This document shows positions 6,263 through 13,576 of a stretch of 17,671 nucleotides of DNA, in pieces. Source of the DNA: VBDM01 sp049663805 (GTDB lineage: Bacteria > Pseudomonadota > Gammaproteobacteria > Burkholderiales > SG8-39); contig JBATEB010000356.1 of the NCBI GenBank assembly GCA_049663805.1, forward strand, positions 1-17,671, given 5' to 3'. Every line of letters starts with the position of its first letter. Position 1 is the stretch's first letter. The notes beneath the pieces are model-generated. The model was not told the DNA's origin, did no database searches, and saw only the letters and a list, made by a program, of their open reading frames with translations. Both the position numbers and the translations under genes were made by a program.

Positions 6263-7075
6263 ATGCCGGAACTGCCCGAAGTCGAGATCACCCGCCGCGG
6301 TATCGAGCCGTGCGTGCTCGGCAAGACGATAACCGGCATCGTCGTCCGAAACTCCGATCTGCGGCGGCGCGTTCCGCGCAACTTCGCCCGCCAGGTCACC
6401 GGCCGACGGGTGCAACGCGTGCTACGACGCGGCAAGTACCTCCTGCTCGAATGCAACGGCGGTTGCCTGATTCTGCACCTGGGCATGTCGGGAAGCTTGC
6501 GGGTGATCGGCCGGAACGCGCCGCCACGGAAGCACGATCACCTGGATCTCGTTTTCGGCAGTCTGGCCCTGCGTTTTCGCGATCCGCGCCGCTTCGGGCT
6601 GGTCCTCTGGACGCGCGAGGACCCGATGAAGCATCCGCTGCTGGCCGGGCTCGGAGTCGAACCGCTCGGCGAGCAGTTCACGCCGGAATTCCTCCATCGG
6701 ACTGCGCGCCGCCGCGAGACCGGCATCAAGCAGTTGCTCATGAACGCCAAGGTCGTCGTCGGAGTGGGGAACATCTACGCGAACGAGAGCCTGTTCCGGG
6801 CCGGCGTCCATCCGCGAGCGCGCGCGTCGCGACTCACGCGAGCGCGCTGCGAGCGGCTCGTCGGCGCGGTGAAGGAAACCCTTCTCGCGGCGCTCGCCGC
6901 GGGCGGGTCGAGTCTGCGCGACTTCGTGCACTCCGACGGCGCATCGGGTTATTTTCAGCAGAGCTACTACGTCTACGACCGCGCCGGGCTACCGTGCCGC
7001 GTGTGCGGAGGCGAGATCCGTTCGGCGCGGCTCGGCCAGCGCTCGAGCTTCTACTGCACGAACTGCCAGAGGTGA
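6263..7075 (+). CDS. mutM: Formamidopyrimidine-DNA glycosylase (Fpg)
   Basis: MutM removes 8-oxoguanine and formamidopyrimidines from DNA and nicks the abasic site in base-excision repair. The 270-residue product begins MPELPEVEITRRG, giving the catalytic N-terminal Pro (residue 2) and Glu (residue 3). K58 sits in RRGKYL, HLGMSGSLR is at 72-80, and the intercalating-loop RDPRRFG is at about 106-112. The helix-two-turn-helix segment is VVGVGNIYANESLF. The C-terminal zinc finger has C245, C248, C265 and C268. The start is fixed by the requirement for Met-Pro-Glu. It diverges from the TPR lipoprotein gene and converges on coaD with a 67-bp gap. The mutY neighbour seen in some relatives is absent. 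Confidence 0.98.
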   Translation: MPELPEVEITRRGIEPCVLGKTITGIVVRNSDLRRRVPRNFARQVTGRRVQRVLRRGKYLLLECNGGCLILHLGMSGSLRVIGRNAPPRKHDHLDLVFGSLALRFRDPRRFGLVLWTREDPMKHPLLAGLGVEPLGEQFTPEFLHRTARRRETGIKQLLMNAKVVVGVGNIYANESLFRAGVHPRARASRLTRARCERLVGAVKETLLAALAAGGSSLRDFVHSDGASGYFQQSYYVYDRAGLPCRVCGGEIRSARLGQRSSFYCTNCQR

Positions 7076-7142
7076 GGCGGCGCGCCGGTCTCCTTCATCG
7101 ATCCACCGGGTATTCGGGCGGTGCCGGCGTTGCGCGGCGGGT

Positions 7143-7631
7143 CTATTTTTTCGATTTCTTCAGCTTCGCGGCAAGGGCGCGCGCCACGCTGGGATGAACG
7201 AACTTGCTCACATCACCTTTCAGGAGAGCAATCTCCCTCACGATGGTCGCCGACACGAACATGTACTGATCGCCGGGGGTGAGAAACAGGGTCTCGACAT
7301 CGGGATGGAGATTGCGGTTCATCCCCGCCATCTGGAATTCGTATTCGAAGTCGGACACCGCCCTCAGGCCGCGCAGGATCACCCGGGCCTTCTCCCGGCG
7401 AACGAAATCCATGAGCAGCCCGCTGAAGCCCGCGACCCGGACATTGCGATAGGGCTTGAGCACTGCGCGCGCGAGGTGCACGCGCTCCCGGAGCGTCAGA
7501 AAGGGGCGCTTGCCGCGGCTGTCCGCGACCCCGACGACGAGTTCCTCGAAGAGCGTCGCGGCGCGGCGGACCAGATCCTCATGGCCCCGGGTGATCGGAT
7601 CAAACGTTCCCGGATATACCGCCTTGGTCAT
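7143..7631 (-). CDS. coaD: Phosphopantetheine adenylyltransferase
   Basis: CoaD transfers AMP from ATP to 4'-phosphopantetheine, giving dephospho-CoA in the penultimate step of CoA synthesis. The 162-residue product is of normal length. It shows AVYPGTFDPITRGHEDL (T9 and H17 of the nucleotidyltransferase T/HxGH-type site), the RGLR loop at 87-90, EFQMAGMNR, and the C-terminal SATIVREIALLKGD at 127-140. The ATG at 7631 is supported by a strong GGGGAGG 7 nt upstream. The gene starts inside the last 32 bp of rsmD, so the two are translationally linked. No ferredoxin gene follows, unlike in some relatives; coaD converges on mutM. Confidence 0.97.
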   Translation of the reverse strand: MTKAVYPGTFDPITRGHEDLVRRAATLFEELVVGVADSRGKRPFLTLRERVHLARAVLKPYRNVRVAGFSGLLMDFVRREKARVILRGLRAVSDFEYEFQMAGMNRNLHPDVETLFLTPGDQYMFVSATIVREIALLKGDVSKFVHPSVARALAAKLKKSKK

Positions 7632-8181
7632 CGGGCTGCCTCCCCAGAAGATGAAAGCGAACGTTGCCGGCGCGGGCGTGTTTCAAGACGATCCAGTCGC
7701 GGGACGGCTCGACGGCGGTATCGCTCTCGACATACACCCGCCCTCCCTCGGCGAGAAGCCCCCGGGTCAGGGCAAGCGCGGGAGCGTGCAAGCCCAGTCG
7801 GTAGGGCGGGTCGAGGAACACGACATCGAAGCGGAAACGCGCGCCGCGGGCGAATTCTAACGCATCGCCGCGCAGGATCGTCAGATTCGCGGCGCCGAGC
7901 ATTTTCGCATTGTCGCGGAGCGCCGCCAGCGCCCGGGGTTCCTTTTCCACCATGACCACCGAGGCCGCGCCGCGGGAAAGTGCCTCGAAGCCGAGCGCGC
8001 CGCTCCCCGCGAAAAGATCCAGACACGCCGTACCGGTCAGGTCTTGGCCGAGCCAGTTGAACAAGGTCTCGCGAACGCGGTCGGGCGTCGGCCGCAAGTC
8101 CGCGAAATCGGGAAAATCGAGAATGCGGCTGCGCCAGCGACCGCCGATGATCCTGACCGTGTTGGCCTTATTCCGGCGCAC
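7600..8181 (-). CDS. rsmD: 16S rRNA (guanine-966-N2)-methyltransferase
   Basis: RsmD methylates N2 of G966 in 16S rRNA of the small subunit. The product has RIIGGRWRSR (10-19), LRPTPDRVRETLFNWL (29-44), the SAM-binding DLFAGSGALGFEALSRGA (55-72) and the catalytic DPPY at 124-127. The start is the uncertain part: no ATG lies near the conserved VRIIGG, so the GTG at 8181-8179 is chosen, giving 193 residues and a 14-bp overlap with the upstream M16 gene. The frame is open further upstream to 8406, but that part antisenses no known homology and lies inside the peptidase gene. The 3' end overlaps coaD by 32 bp. Function is secure, start moderately so. Confidence 0.94.
   Translation of the reverse strand: MRRNKANTVRIIGGRWRSRILDFPDFADLRPTPDRVRETLFNWLGQDLTGTACLDLFAGSGALGFEALSRGAASVVMVEKEPRALAALRDNAKMLGAANLTILRGDALEFARGARFRFDVVFLDPPYRLGLHAPALALTRGLLAEGGRVYVESDTAVEPSRDWIVLKHARAGNVRFHLLGRQPDDQGGISGNV
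7639..7645 (-). promoter_or_regulatory. Shine-Dalgarno sequence of coaD inside rsmD
   Basis: GGGGAGG on the minus strand, 7 nt before the coaD ATG and within rsmD codons. It fixes the coaD start and shows that the 32-bp overlap is genuine rather than a mis-set start. Confidence 0.8.
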
Positions 8182-9469
8182 CGACGATGACGATCGAGAG
8201 CTTGTCCGGATCGATGCGGCGCGCGAACGCGCCGCGGACCTGCGAGAGCGTGACGCCTTCCACGCGGGCCTGATATCGGCCCAACCAGTCGAGCGGCAGC
8301 CTGTAAAAGGCGATCGTGGCCACCTGCGAGAGTATCTTGCGGTTGTTATCGATACGCAGGGGGAAACCCCCGACCAGGTTTTTCTTTGCCGCCTCGAGCT
8401 CGGCATTCGCCGGCCCCGCCGAAATGAAATCCGCGATCACCGAACGCGTGCGCGCGAGGGCCTCCGCCGCCTGGTCACGCCGGGTCTGCAGGCCGACCAG
8501 GAACGGGCCTTCGCGCTCGTAAGGGTAGAAATAGCTGTAGACGCTGTAGGCGAATCCCCGTTTGCTGCGCACTTCCTTCATGAGTCGCGAGACGAATCCG
8601 CCCCCGCCGAGGATGTAGTTGCCCACCAGGAGCGCGAAGTAGTCCGGGTCGCCATAGGCCAGCGCCGGGAGACCGAGCAGGATATGGCTTTGAGTGGCAG
8701 GGTGCGGGACGCGCAGCGTCTTTCCGGCCGACGCCGTTGGCGACGCTGGAAGCGTCGCGTCTGCGCCCGCGGCCAGTCGCGATGTCAGCTCTTCCGCGAG
8801 CGCCCTGGCCGCATCGCGACGCAGGTCTCCGACGATGGTTACCACGACCCGCTTCGAGCCATAGTAGTTGCGGTAGTGGCGCTCGAGGTCATCCCGGGTG
8901 ATCGATGCAAGCGTCCTGGGAGTTTCCGTCGACCCGTACGGGTGTGCCGGGTACATCAGTTCGTACAGCCGCTGCTCCGCGATGTGCTCGGGGCGCGTTT
9001 CCTCCTCGCCCGCAGTGGCGATGGCGCGCGCTTTTTCCCGTTCGAAGACCTCGCCCTCAAACCGGGGCGATTGCAGCATGTCGGCCAGGGTCTCGGTTGC
9101 CGCCCTGCGCTGGGCTTCGGAAGACAGGGTTCTCAGCCTGTATCCCGCCCGGTCGAGATCGAAATTATCCTGCAGCTGCGCCCCCGAGTCGGCGATGCGG
9201 CGCGTTATCTCGGTTTCGGAGTAGCGCGACGAGCCGGCTTTCAGCATGGCAAGCGTCAGCTTGCCGAGCCCGGCTTTTTCCGGAGGGTCGTAAGCGCCGC
9301 CGGCCGGGAATTCGACGGCCACATCCAGAATCGGCAGCGCGTGACTTTCGACGAAGTACACTCGCGCGCCCGACTGCGCATCCCAGTGCTGTATATCCAC
9401 CTGCGACCAGACGGGCCCCGCCAGGGCAAGAAGAAGCGGCGCCGACAGGCGGCAAAAAGCCCGCTTCAT
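8168..9469 (-). CDS. M16-family peptidase-like protein, non-catalytic partner
   Basis: This 433-residue protein has the M16 (pitrilysin/processing-peptidase) two-domain fold signature: FPAGGAYDPPEKAGLGKLTLAML, the central RSKRGFAYSVYSYF segment and a C-terminal repeat. The HxxEH zinc motif is missing at the expected place (GKLTLAMLKAG instead), so it is probably the substrate-holding, non-catalytic subunit of a heterodimer with the upstream M16 gene. A signal peptide MKRAFCRLSAPLLLALAGPVWSQ suggests periplasmic location. The ATG at 9469 is chosen because GAGGAG lies 6 nt upstream and the signal peptide starts there; an in-frame ATG at 9523 would add an 18-residue polar leader. The gap to the upstream peptidase is 56 bp. 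Substrate unknown. Confidence 0.9.
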   Translation of the reverse strand: MKRAFCRLSAPLLLALAGPVWSQVDIQHWDAQSGARVYFVESHALPILDVAVEFPAGGAYDPPEKAGLGKLTLAMLKAGSSRYSETEITRRIADSGAQLQDNFDLDRAGYRLRTLSSEAQRRAATETLADMLQSPRFEGEVFEREKARAIATAGEEETRPEHIAEQRLYELMYPAHPYGSTETPRTLASITRDDLERHYRNYYGSKRVVVTIVGDLRRDAARALAEELTSRLAAGADATLPASPTASAGKTLRVPHPATQSHILLGLPALAYGDPDYFALLVGNYILGGGGFVSRLMKEVRSKRGFAYSVYSYFYPYEREGPFLVGLQTRRDQAAEALARTRSVIADFISAGPANAELEAAKKNLVGGFPLRIDNNRKILSQVATIAFYRLPLDWLGRYQARVEGVTLSQVRGAFARRIDPDKLSIVIVGAPE

Positions 9470-9475
9470 CGCACT

Positions 9476-9481
9476 CTCCTC
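9476..9481 (-). promoter_or_regulatory. Shine-Dalgarno sequence deciding the start of the second M16 gene
   Basis: GAGGAG on the minus strand, 6 nt before the ATG at 9469. No comparable sequence precedes the alternative in-frame ATG at 9523, which abuts the previous stop codon. Confidence 0.7.
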
Positions 9482-9525
9482 GTGAAGGTCGCGCGGCGGC
9501 GACAGGCGCCCCGAATCAGGCATCG

Positions 9526-10887
9526 CTAGTGTCTGATTGCCGGTGCAGGGCCGGCTGCTCGCCGTGCACTCAGGGGCTGCGGGTCGAGCAGGGCCACGGT
9601 CAGGCCGTCGTCGACGAGGTACCTCGCCGCGACGGCCTGGATCTGTTCGGCGGTAATCGCCTTGAACCGCTCCGGAATGCGATCGGCATCGCGAAACGAA
9701 AGGCCGCTCGTCTCGAGTTCGCCGATTTCGAGCGCTTGCGCGAAAAGAGAGTCCCGTCGGTAAACGATGCGCGCGAGGCGCTGGACCTTGGCGCGTTCGA
9801 GCTCCTCGGCCGAAACGCCCTGCGCCAGAACGCGCCTGATGACGTCCCGGATCGCCGCCTCGAGCTCGTTTCCGCCATGACCCCGAGCCGCCGCGGCCTC
9901 GACGAATATCATGCCGGGCCCGCGTGAAATCATTTCATATTCCGCCGACGCCGAAGTGGCGACGCGGTTTTCACGCACGAGGATCTGATTGAGCCGCGCC
10001 GCATCGTCCCCCCCCAGAATCTGCACGAGCAGCGAAACGGCGAACGGTTCCCAGTCTCTTGCCGTATCACGAAGTGTCGGCGCCTTGTAGACAAGGCGCA
10101 CGAAAGGCAGTTCGGCCGGGGCCTTTACCGTGACGTGCTTGATACCCCGCTGGACCGGTTCCTCGATGATCCTGCGCGCCGGCACGGCCTTTTTCGCGAG
10201 CGGCCCGTAGTAGCGTTTGGCCAGATCGAATACCCGTTCCGGATCGACGTCGCCCACCACGATCAAAGTGGCGTTTCCGGGTGCATACCAGCGCTTGTAC
10301 CACTGCACTGCGTCCCGCCACGTCATGTTCTGGAGATCCTGCATCCAGCCGATCACCGGCCACTTGTAAGGGTGCGCCGCGAAGGCCGTCGCCAGAAGAT
10401 TCTCTTCCAGAAGCGAACGGGGGCGGTCCTCGGTGCGCCAGCGCCGTTCCTCCATGACGACCTTGATTTCGCGCGCAAACTCCGCGGGTCGTATGAGGAG
10501 GTTATGCATGCGATCGGCCTCGAGCCTCATCACGAGCGGCAGGCGGTCGCGGTGCACCTGCTCGAAGTAGACGGTGTAGTCGGTCGAGGTGAAGGCGTTC
10601 TCACGCCCTCCCGCCTCGGCGACGATCCGCGAAAACTCTTCCGGGCCGACGCTCTGCGTGCCCTTGAACATCATGTGCTCGAGCACGTGCGCAACCCCGG
10701 TGACGCCCGGCGCTTCGTCCATGCTTCCGGCTCGATACCAAAGCTGCTGCACCACCGTCGGAGCGCGATGATCCTCCTTGACGATCAGGCGCAGGCCGTT
10801 GGGGAGGCTGAATTCGCGCGGATTCGCCTGAACCGCGGACGCGAGCGCGAGCGCGACTGAAAACAGGGTTGCGCGTACTGGAACCAT
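9526..10887 (-). CDS. M16-family zinc metallopeptidase, catalytic subunit
   Basis: The 453-residue product has a signal peptide (VRATLFSVALALASAVQA) and an M16 catalytic domain. The inverted zinc motif HVLEH lies at 67-71 (H67 and H71 zinc ligands, E70 catalytic base), and E147 in VMEERRW falls 76 residues later as the third ligand. ENAFTSTDYTVYFEQV and the C-terminal half-domain follow. Relatives are the PqqL/processing-peptidase-like proteins of Proteobacteria, thought to degrade or process peptides in the periplasm; the substrate here cannot be told. The ATG at 10887 is the first in frame that gives the signal peptide. It is divergent from ftsY and forms a tandem active/inactive pair with the next gene, before rsmD-coaD. 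Confidence 0.93.
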   Translation of the reverse strand: MVPVRATLFSVALALASAVQANPREFSLPNGLRLIVKEDHRAPTVVQQLWYRAGSMDEAPGVTGVAHVLEHMMFKGTQSVGPEEFSRIVAEAGGRENAFTSTDYTVYFEQVHRDRLPLVMRLEADRMHNLLIRPAEFAREIKVVMEERRWRTEDRPRSLLEENLLATAFAAHPYKWPVIGWMQDLQNMTWRDAVQWYKRWYAPGNATLIVVGDVDPERVFDLAKRYYGPLAKKAVPARRIIEEPVQRGIKHVTVKAPAELPFVRLVYKAPTLRDTARDWEPFAVSLLVQILGGDDAARLNQILVRENRVATSASAEYEMISRGPGMIFVEAAAARGHGGNELEAAIRDVIRRVLAQGVSAEELERAKVQRLARIVYRRDSLFAQALEIGELETSGLSFRDADRIPERFKAITAEQIQAVAARYLVDDGLTVALLDPQPLSARRAAGPAPAIRH

Positions 10888-10971
10888 CGGAACGGGGGCT
10901 TAAGGGACGAATGTTAAAATCCAGCGCTATTCTATAGTGGTTTGTCGCACGCTCGTTCCTGGGGCTTGTCC
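10888..10971. promoter_or_regulatory. Divergent promoter region between M16 peptidase and ftsY
   Basis: The 84-bp gap contains the most AT-rich bases nearby, including CTATTCTATAG at 10927-10937, an imperfectly symmetrical sequence that offers TATTCT or TATAGT as a -10 on the plus strand and TAGAAT on the minus strand. I could not pair either with a good -35, so exact promoters are not assigned. Confidence 0.35.
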
Positions 10972-11913
10972 ATGCCGGAAGTTTCGCCAAAGAACGCTCG
11001 CTCCGAGGATTCCTGGGCCGCGCGCCTCAAGGACGGGCTCGCGAAGACGCGTTTGCGGCTTTCCGGATTGCTCGGCGGGTCCGCCGACCCGCGCCTGTTC
11101 GAAGACCTCGAGGCTGGCTTGCTCGCGACCGACGCCGGTGTCGATGCAACCCGGTTCGTGCTGGCCCGGCTCCGGGAGCGCACCCGCGGCGGCGCTACGG
11201 CGGAGTCGTTGAAGCCGGGATTGCGGGCAATCCTGCTTGAATTGCTCGCGCCCCTCGATCAGTCCCTCGAGTTGTCCGGTACGAAGCCCCGCGTGATCAT
11301 GCTGGTCGGAGTGAATGGAGCGGGCAAGACCACGTCGATCGGCAAGCTCGCGAAGTACTTTCAGGATGAGGGCGCATCGGTTCTGCTTGCGGGCGGCGAC
11401 ACGTTTCGGGCCGCGGCGCGCGAGCAACTCGCTGCCTGGGGCGAACGGAATGCCGTGGCGATCGTCGCACAGACCGGGGGCGACCCCGCGGCAGTCGCGT
11501 TCGATGCCGTGTCCGCCGCTCGTGCCCGCGGAATCGATCTGGTCATCGCCGACACGGCGGGTCGGCTGCCGACGCAACTGCACTTGATGAACGAACTGAA
11601 GAAGATCAAGCGCGTCATTGCCAAGGCCGAAGCGGGCGCGCCGCAAGAAATATGGGCCGTCCTCGACGCCAACACCGGTCAGAACGCGCTGAGTCAGGTT
11701 GAGTCCTTCGATGACGCGCTCGGGCTGACCGGGCTGATTCTCACCAAACTCGATGGCACTGCCAAAGGGGGCGTGGTGTGCGCCCTTGCGCTTGCACGGT
11801 CCACGGCACGCGGGAAGCGTCCGATTCCGGTGCGGTTTCTGGGCGTCGGCGAAGGAATCGACGACCTGCGACCCTTTTCAGCCGGCGAGTTCGTTTCGGC
11901 GCTGCTCGACTAG
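10972..11913 (+). CDS. ftsY: Signal recognition particle receptor FtsY
   Basis: FtsY is the membrane-associated GTPase that docks SRP-bound ribosomes at the Sec translocon for co-translational insertion of membrane proteins. From the ATG at 10972 the product is 313 residues: a short N-terminal extension, the N helical domain (about 10-95), and the G domain. The G domain has GVNGAGKTTS (113-122), DTFRAAA (143-149), DTAGR (194-198) and TKLDGTAKGG (258-267). The long acidic A domain of E. coli FtsY is absent, as in many bacteria. A TTG at 10942 would add 10 residues; the ATG is preferred. Family confusion with Ffh is excluded by the lack of an M domain and by RLPTQLHLMNELKKIKRVI. The gene is followed 7 bp later by ftsE. 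Confidence 0.97.
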   Translation: MPEVSPKNARSEDSWAARLKDGLAKTRLRLSGLLGGSADPRLFEDLEAGLLATDAGVDATRFVLARLRERTRGGATAESLKPGLRAILLELLAPLDQSLELSGTKPRVIMLVGVNGAGKTTSIGKLAKYFQDEGASVLLAGGDTFRAAAREQLAAWGERNAVAIVAQTGGDPAAVAFDAVSAARARGIDLVIADTAGRLPTQLHLMNELKKIKRVIAKAEAGAPQEIWAVLDANTGQNALSQVESFDDALGLTGLILTKLDGTAKGGVVCALALARSTARGKRPIPVRFLGVGEGIDDLRPFSAGEFVSALLD

Positions 11914-11920
11914 TCCGGTC

Positions 11921-12577
11921 GTGGCGATCATCTCCTTCAATCAGGTCAGCAAGCGCTATCCGGGCGGATTCGAAGCGCTCAAAGTCGTCACTTTCTCGGT
12001 CGAGCCCGGAGAGATGCTGTTCCTTACGGGCCATTCGGGCGCGGGCAAGACGACGCTGCTGAAGCTGATTGCCGCCATCGAGCGCGTCAACGGCGGAACG
12101 GTGCTGGTCAACGGCCAGAACGTGTCCGCCATGCGCCCCGCGGCCATCCCCTACCTGCGGCGCAATCTGGGTTTGGTGTTCCAGGGGCAGAAACTGCTTT
12201 ATGACCGAAGCGTATTCGAGAACGTGATGCTGCCGCTCAACGTCACGGGACAGCCCTATCGGGAGGCTGCGCGACGCGCGCGCGCCGCGCTCGACAAGGT
12301 TGGGCTGCTTCCGCGTGAACGGGCCAACCCCGTCACGCTGTCCGGCGGGGAGCAGCAGCGTCTGTGCGTAGCGCGCGCCGTGGTGAACCGTCCCTCCATC
12401 CTGCTCGCCGACGAGCCCACCGGCAATCTGGATGCCGCCTACGCGGATGAAATCATGGAAATGTTCCGTGCTTTCAATCAGGTCGGGGTCACGGTCCTGG
12501 TCGCCACCCACGATCAGCAATTGATCGGCAAGTGGCGCAAGCGGGTCCTGGCCCTTTATCAGGGAAAGCTCCTGTGA
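11921..12577 (+). CDS. ftsE: Cell-division ATP-binding protein FtsE
   Basis: FtsE is the ATPase of the FtsEX complex, which sits at the divisome and controls peptidoglycan hydrolases through FtsX. The 218-residue product is a single ABC ATPase: Walker A GHSGAGKTT (37-45), Q-loop VFQGQ with Q88, signature LSGGEQQR (140-147), Walker B ILLADEPT (160-167), H-loop H197. The GTG at 11921 is chosen because conserved IISFNQVSKRYPGGFEAL follows directly and the ftsY stop is only 7 bp upstream; the frame is open upstream within ftsY. The stop overlaps ftsX by four bases (GTGA). The order ftsY-ftsE-ftsX-rpoH is the classical one. Confidence 0.97.
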   Translation: MAIISFNQVSKRYPGGFEALKVVTFSVEPGEMLFLTGHSGAGKTTLLKLIAAIERVNGGTVLVNGQNVSAMRPAAIPYLRRNLGLVFQGQKLLYDRSVFENVMLPLNVTGQPYREAARRARAALDKVGLLPRERANPVTLSGGEQQRLCVARAVVNRPSILLADEPTGNLDAAYADEIMEMFRAFNQVGVTVLVATHDQQLIGKWRKRVLALYQGKLL

Positions 12578-13476
12578 GGGGCTGGTTTCAGCACCATGCG
12601 CTGAGCCTCGCGCAGACACTCGCGCGCCTGGTTCGTTCGCCTTTCGCCACCGCGCTCAACGTGGCGGCGATCGGAGTCGCCCTGGCCCTTCCGCTCGGAG
12701 CCTACTGCGTGCTGAGCAACCTGGAGTTGGTTGCGAGCCGGATTTCGATGGAGCCGCAGCTCTCGGTCTTTCTCGCCGAAGACACCGGAGAAGCGGAAAT
12801 CGCCGCAGTCGAGGCGCGACTGAAGAGTGCGGCGGGAGTGCGCAGCGTGCGTTTCATCTCGCGCGACGCGGCACTTGCGGAACTCGGCCGCGCGGCCGGA
12901 ATGAAGGAAGTGATCGCAAGCCTGCCTCGCAATCCGCTGCCGGACGCGTTCGTGGTCACGCTCTCGGGCAGCGATCCCGCTCTGGCGGAGCGGCTGGAAG
13001 TCGAGTTCGGGGCGCTCCCGAGAGTCGCCCACATACAGGCCGACGCTGCGTGGGTCAGGCGCCTGGACGCGCTGCTGCGGCTGGGCCAGACCGCCGTCGC
13101 ACTGCTTTCCGCCATGCTCGGTCTCGCGCTGGTGGCCGTGACCTTCAACACGATTCGCCTGCAGATTCTCACCCAGCGCGACGAGATCGAGTTGTGCCGG
13201 CTCATCGGTGCCACGCGCGCCTATATCCGCCGCCCTTTCTTCTATCTCGGCGCGCTGCTCGGGCTGTTCGGGGGGCTCGCGGCCCTCGCCATGGTGCTCG
13301 CCGCTCTCGGGTTCATGAATCATGACCTGGTCAAGCTCGCCCTGCTGTATGGCTCGAGCCTGCGCCTGCAGTTTCCGAGTCTCAACGAGATGCTCCTTGC
13401 GATTGCCTCTTCGATGGCGCTCGGATGGTTCGGTGCTTATCTCTCAGTGAGCAAACACTTACTTGAAATACGTTGA
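12574..13476 (+). CDS. ftsX: Cell-division permease-like protein FtsX
   Basis: FtsX is the membrane partner of FtsE and passes ATPase conformational change to cell-wall hydrolase activators. The 300-residue product has a first membrane helix at about 22-47 and a periplasmic domain (about 48-165) with EPQLSVFLAEDTGEAEI and VRSVRFISRDAALAEL. Three more membrane segments follow: TAVALLSAMLGLALVAVTF, PFFYLGALLGLFGGLAALAMVL and MLLAIASSMALGWFGAYLSV, with the conserved QRDEIELCRLIGATRAYI between the second and third. The start is the GTG at 12574, forming a GTGA overlap with the ftsE stop. It is followed by a 181-bp regulatory region before rpoH. Confidence 0.96.
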   Translation: MRGWFQHHALSLAQTLARLVRSPFATALNVAAIGVALALPLGAYCVLSNLELVASRISMEPQLSVFLAEDTGEAEIAAVEARLKSAAGVRSVRFISRDAALAELGRAAGMKEVIASLPRNPLPDAFVVTLSGSDPALAERLEVEFGALPRVAHIQADAAWVRRLDALLRLGQTAVALLSAMLGLALVAVTFNTIRLQILTQRDEIELCRLIGATRAYIRRPFFYLGALLGLFGGLAALAMVLAALGFMNHDLVKLALLYGSSLRLQFPSLNEMLLAIASSMALGWFGAYLSVSKHLLEIR

Positions 13477-13508
13477 CAGCAGGCACGATGTAGCATGGTG
13501 TTCCTGCA

Positions 13509-13523
13509 GGAGCCTCTGGCTCC
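13509..13523. other. Small GC-rich inverted repeat downstream of ftsX
   Basis: GGAGCC-TCT-GGCTCC, a 6-bp perfect stem with a 3-nt loop, 32 bp after the ftsX stop. No T-tract follows, so it is not a standard intrinsic terminator. It may help end or stabilise the ftsX transcript. Confidence 0.35.
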
Positions 13524-13527
13524 GGTC

Positions 13528-13548
13528 TCGCGGGAACTAGCCCCGCGA
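13528..13548. other. GC-rich inverted repeat directly before the CIRCE operator
   Basis: TCGCGGG and CCCGCGA form a 7-bp perfect stem with a 7-nt loop, one base upstream of CIRCE. No T-tract follows. It could end ftsX transcription weakly or separate it from the rpoH promoter. Confidence 0.4.
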
Positions 13549-13549
13549 C

Positions 13550-13576
13550 TTAGCACTCCAAGGGGGGGAGTGCTAA
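13550..13576. promoter_or_regulatory. CIRCE operator (HrcA-binding inverted repeat) upstream of rpoH
   Basis: TTAGCACTC (13550-13558), nine spacer bases, GAGTGCTAA (13568-13576): an exact match to the CIRCE consensus in both arms and in spacer length. CIRCE is the operator of the heat-shock repressor HrcA, best known in front of groESL and dnaK. Here it precedes rpoH by 81 bp, so HrcA probably represses the gene for the heat-shock sigma factor. No hrcA is in the window. The spacer is mostly a G run (13562-13568, whose last G belongs to the right arm). Confidence 0.93.

Noticed and set aside
7104..7123. Inverted repeat CACCG/CGGTG between mutM and coaD as a terminator
   Set aside because: Only five base pairs with a ten-base loop and no T-tract on either strand.
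8168..9523. Earlier ATG at 9523 as start of the second M16 gene
   Set aside because: It would put a polar leader before a good signal peptide, and a clear GAGGAG lies before the ATG at 9469.
7910..9529. Open frame of 539 codons on the plus strand
   Set aside because: Antisense to rsmD and the second M16 gene, both well supported. The protein is Arg-rich and shows no domain.
11741..12619. Open frame of 292 codons on the minus strand
   Set aside because: Antisense to ftsE and the end of ftsY; no start signal or recognisable motif.
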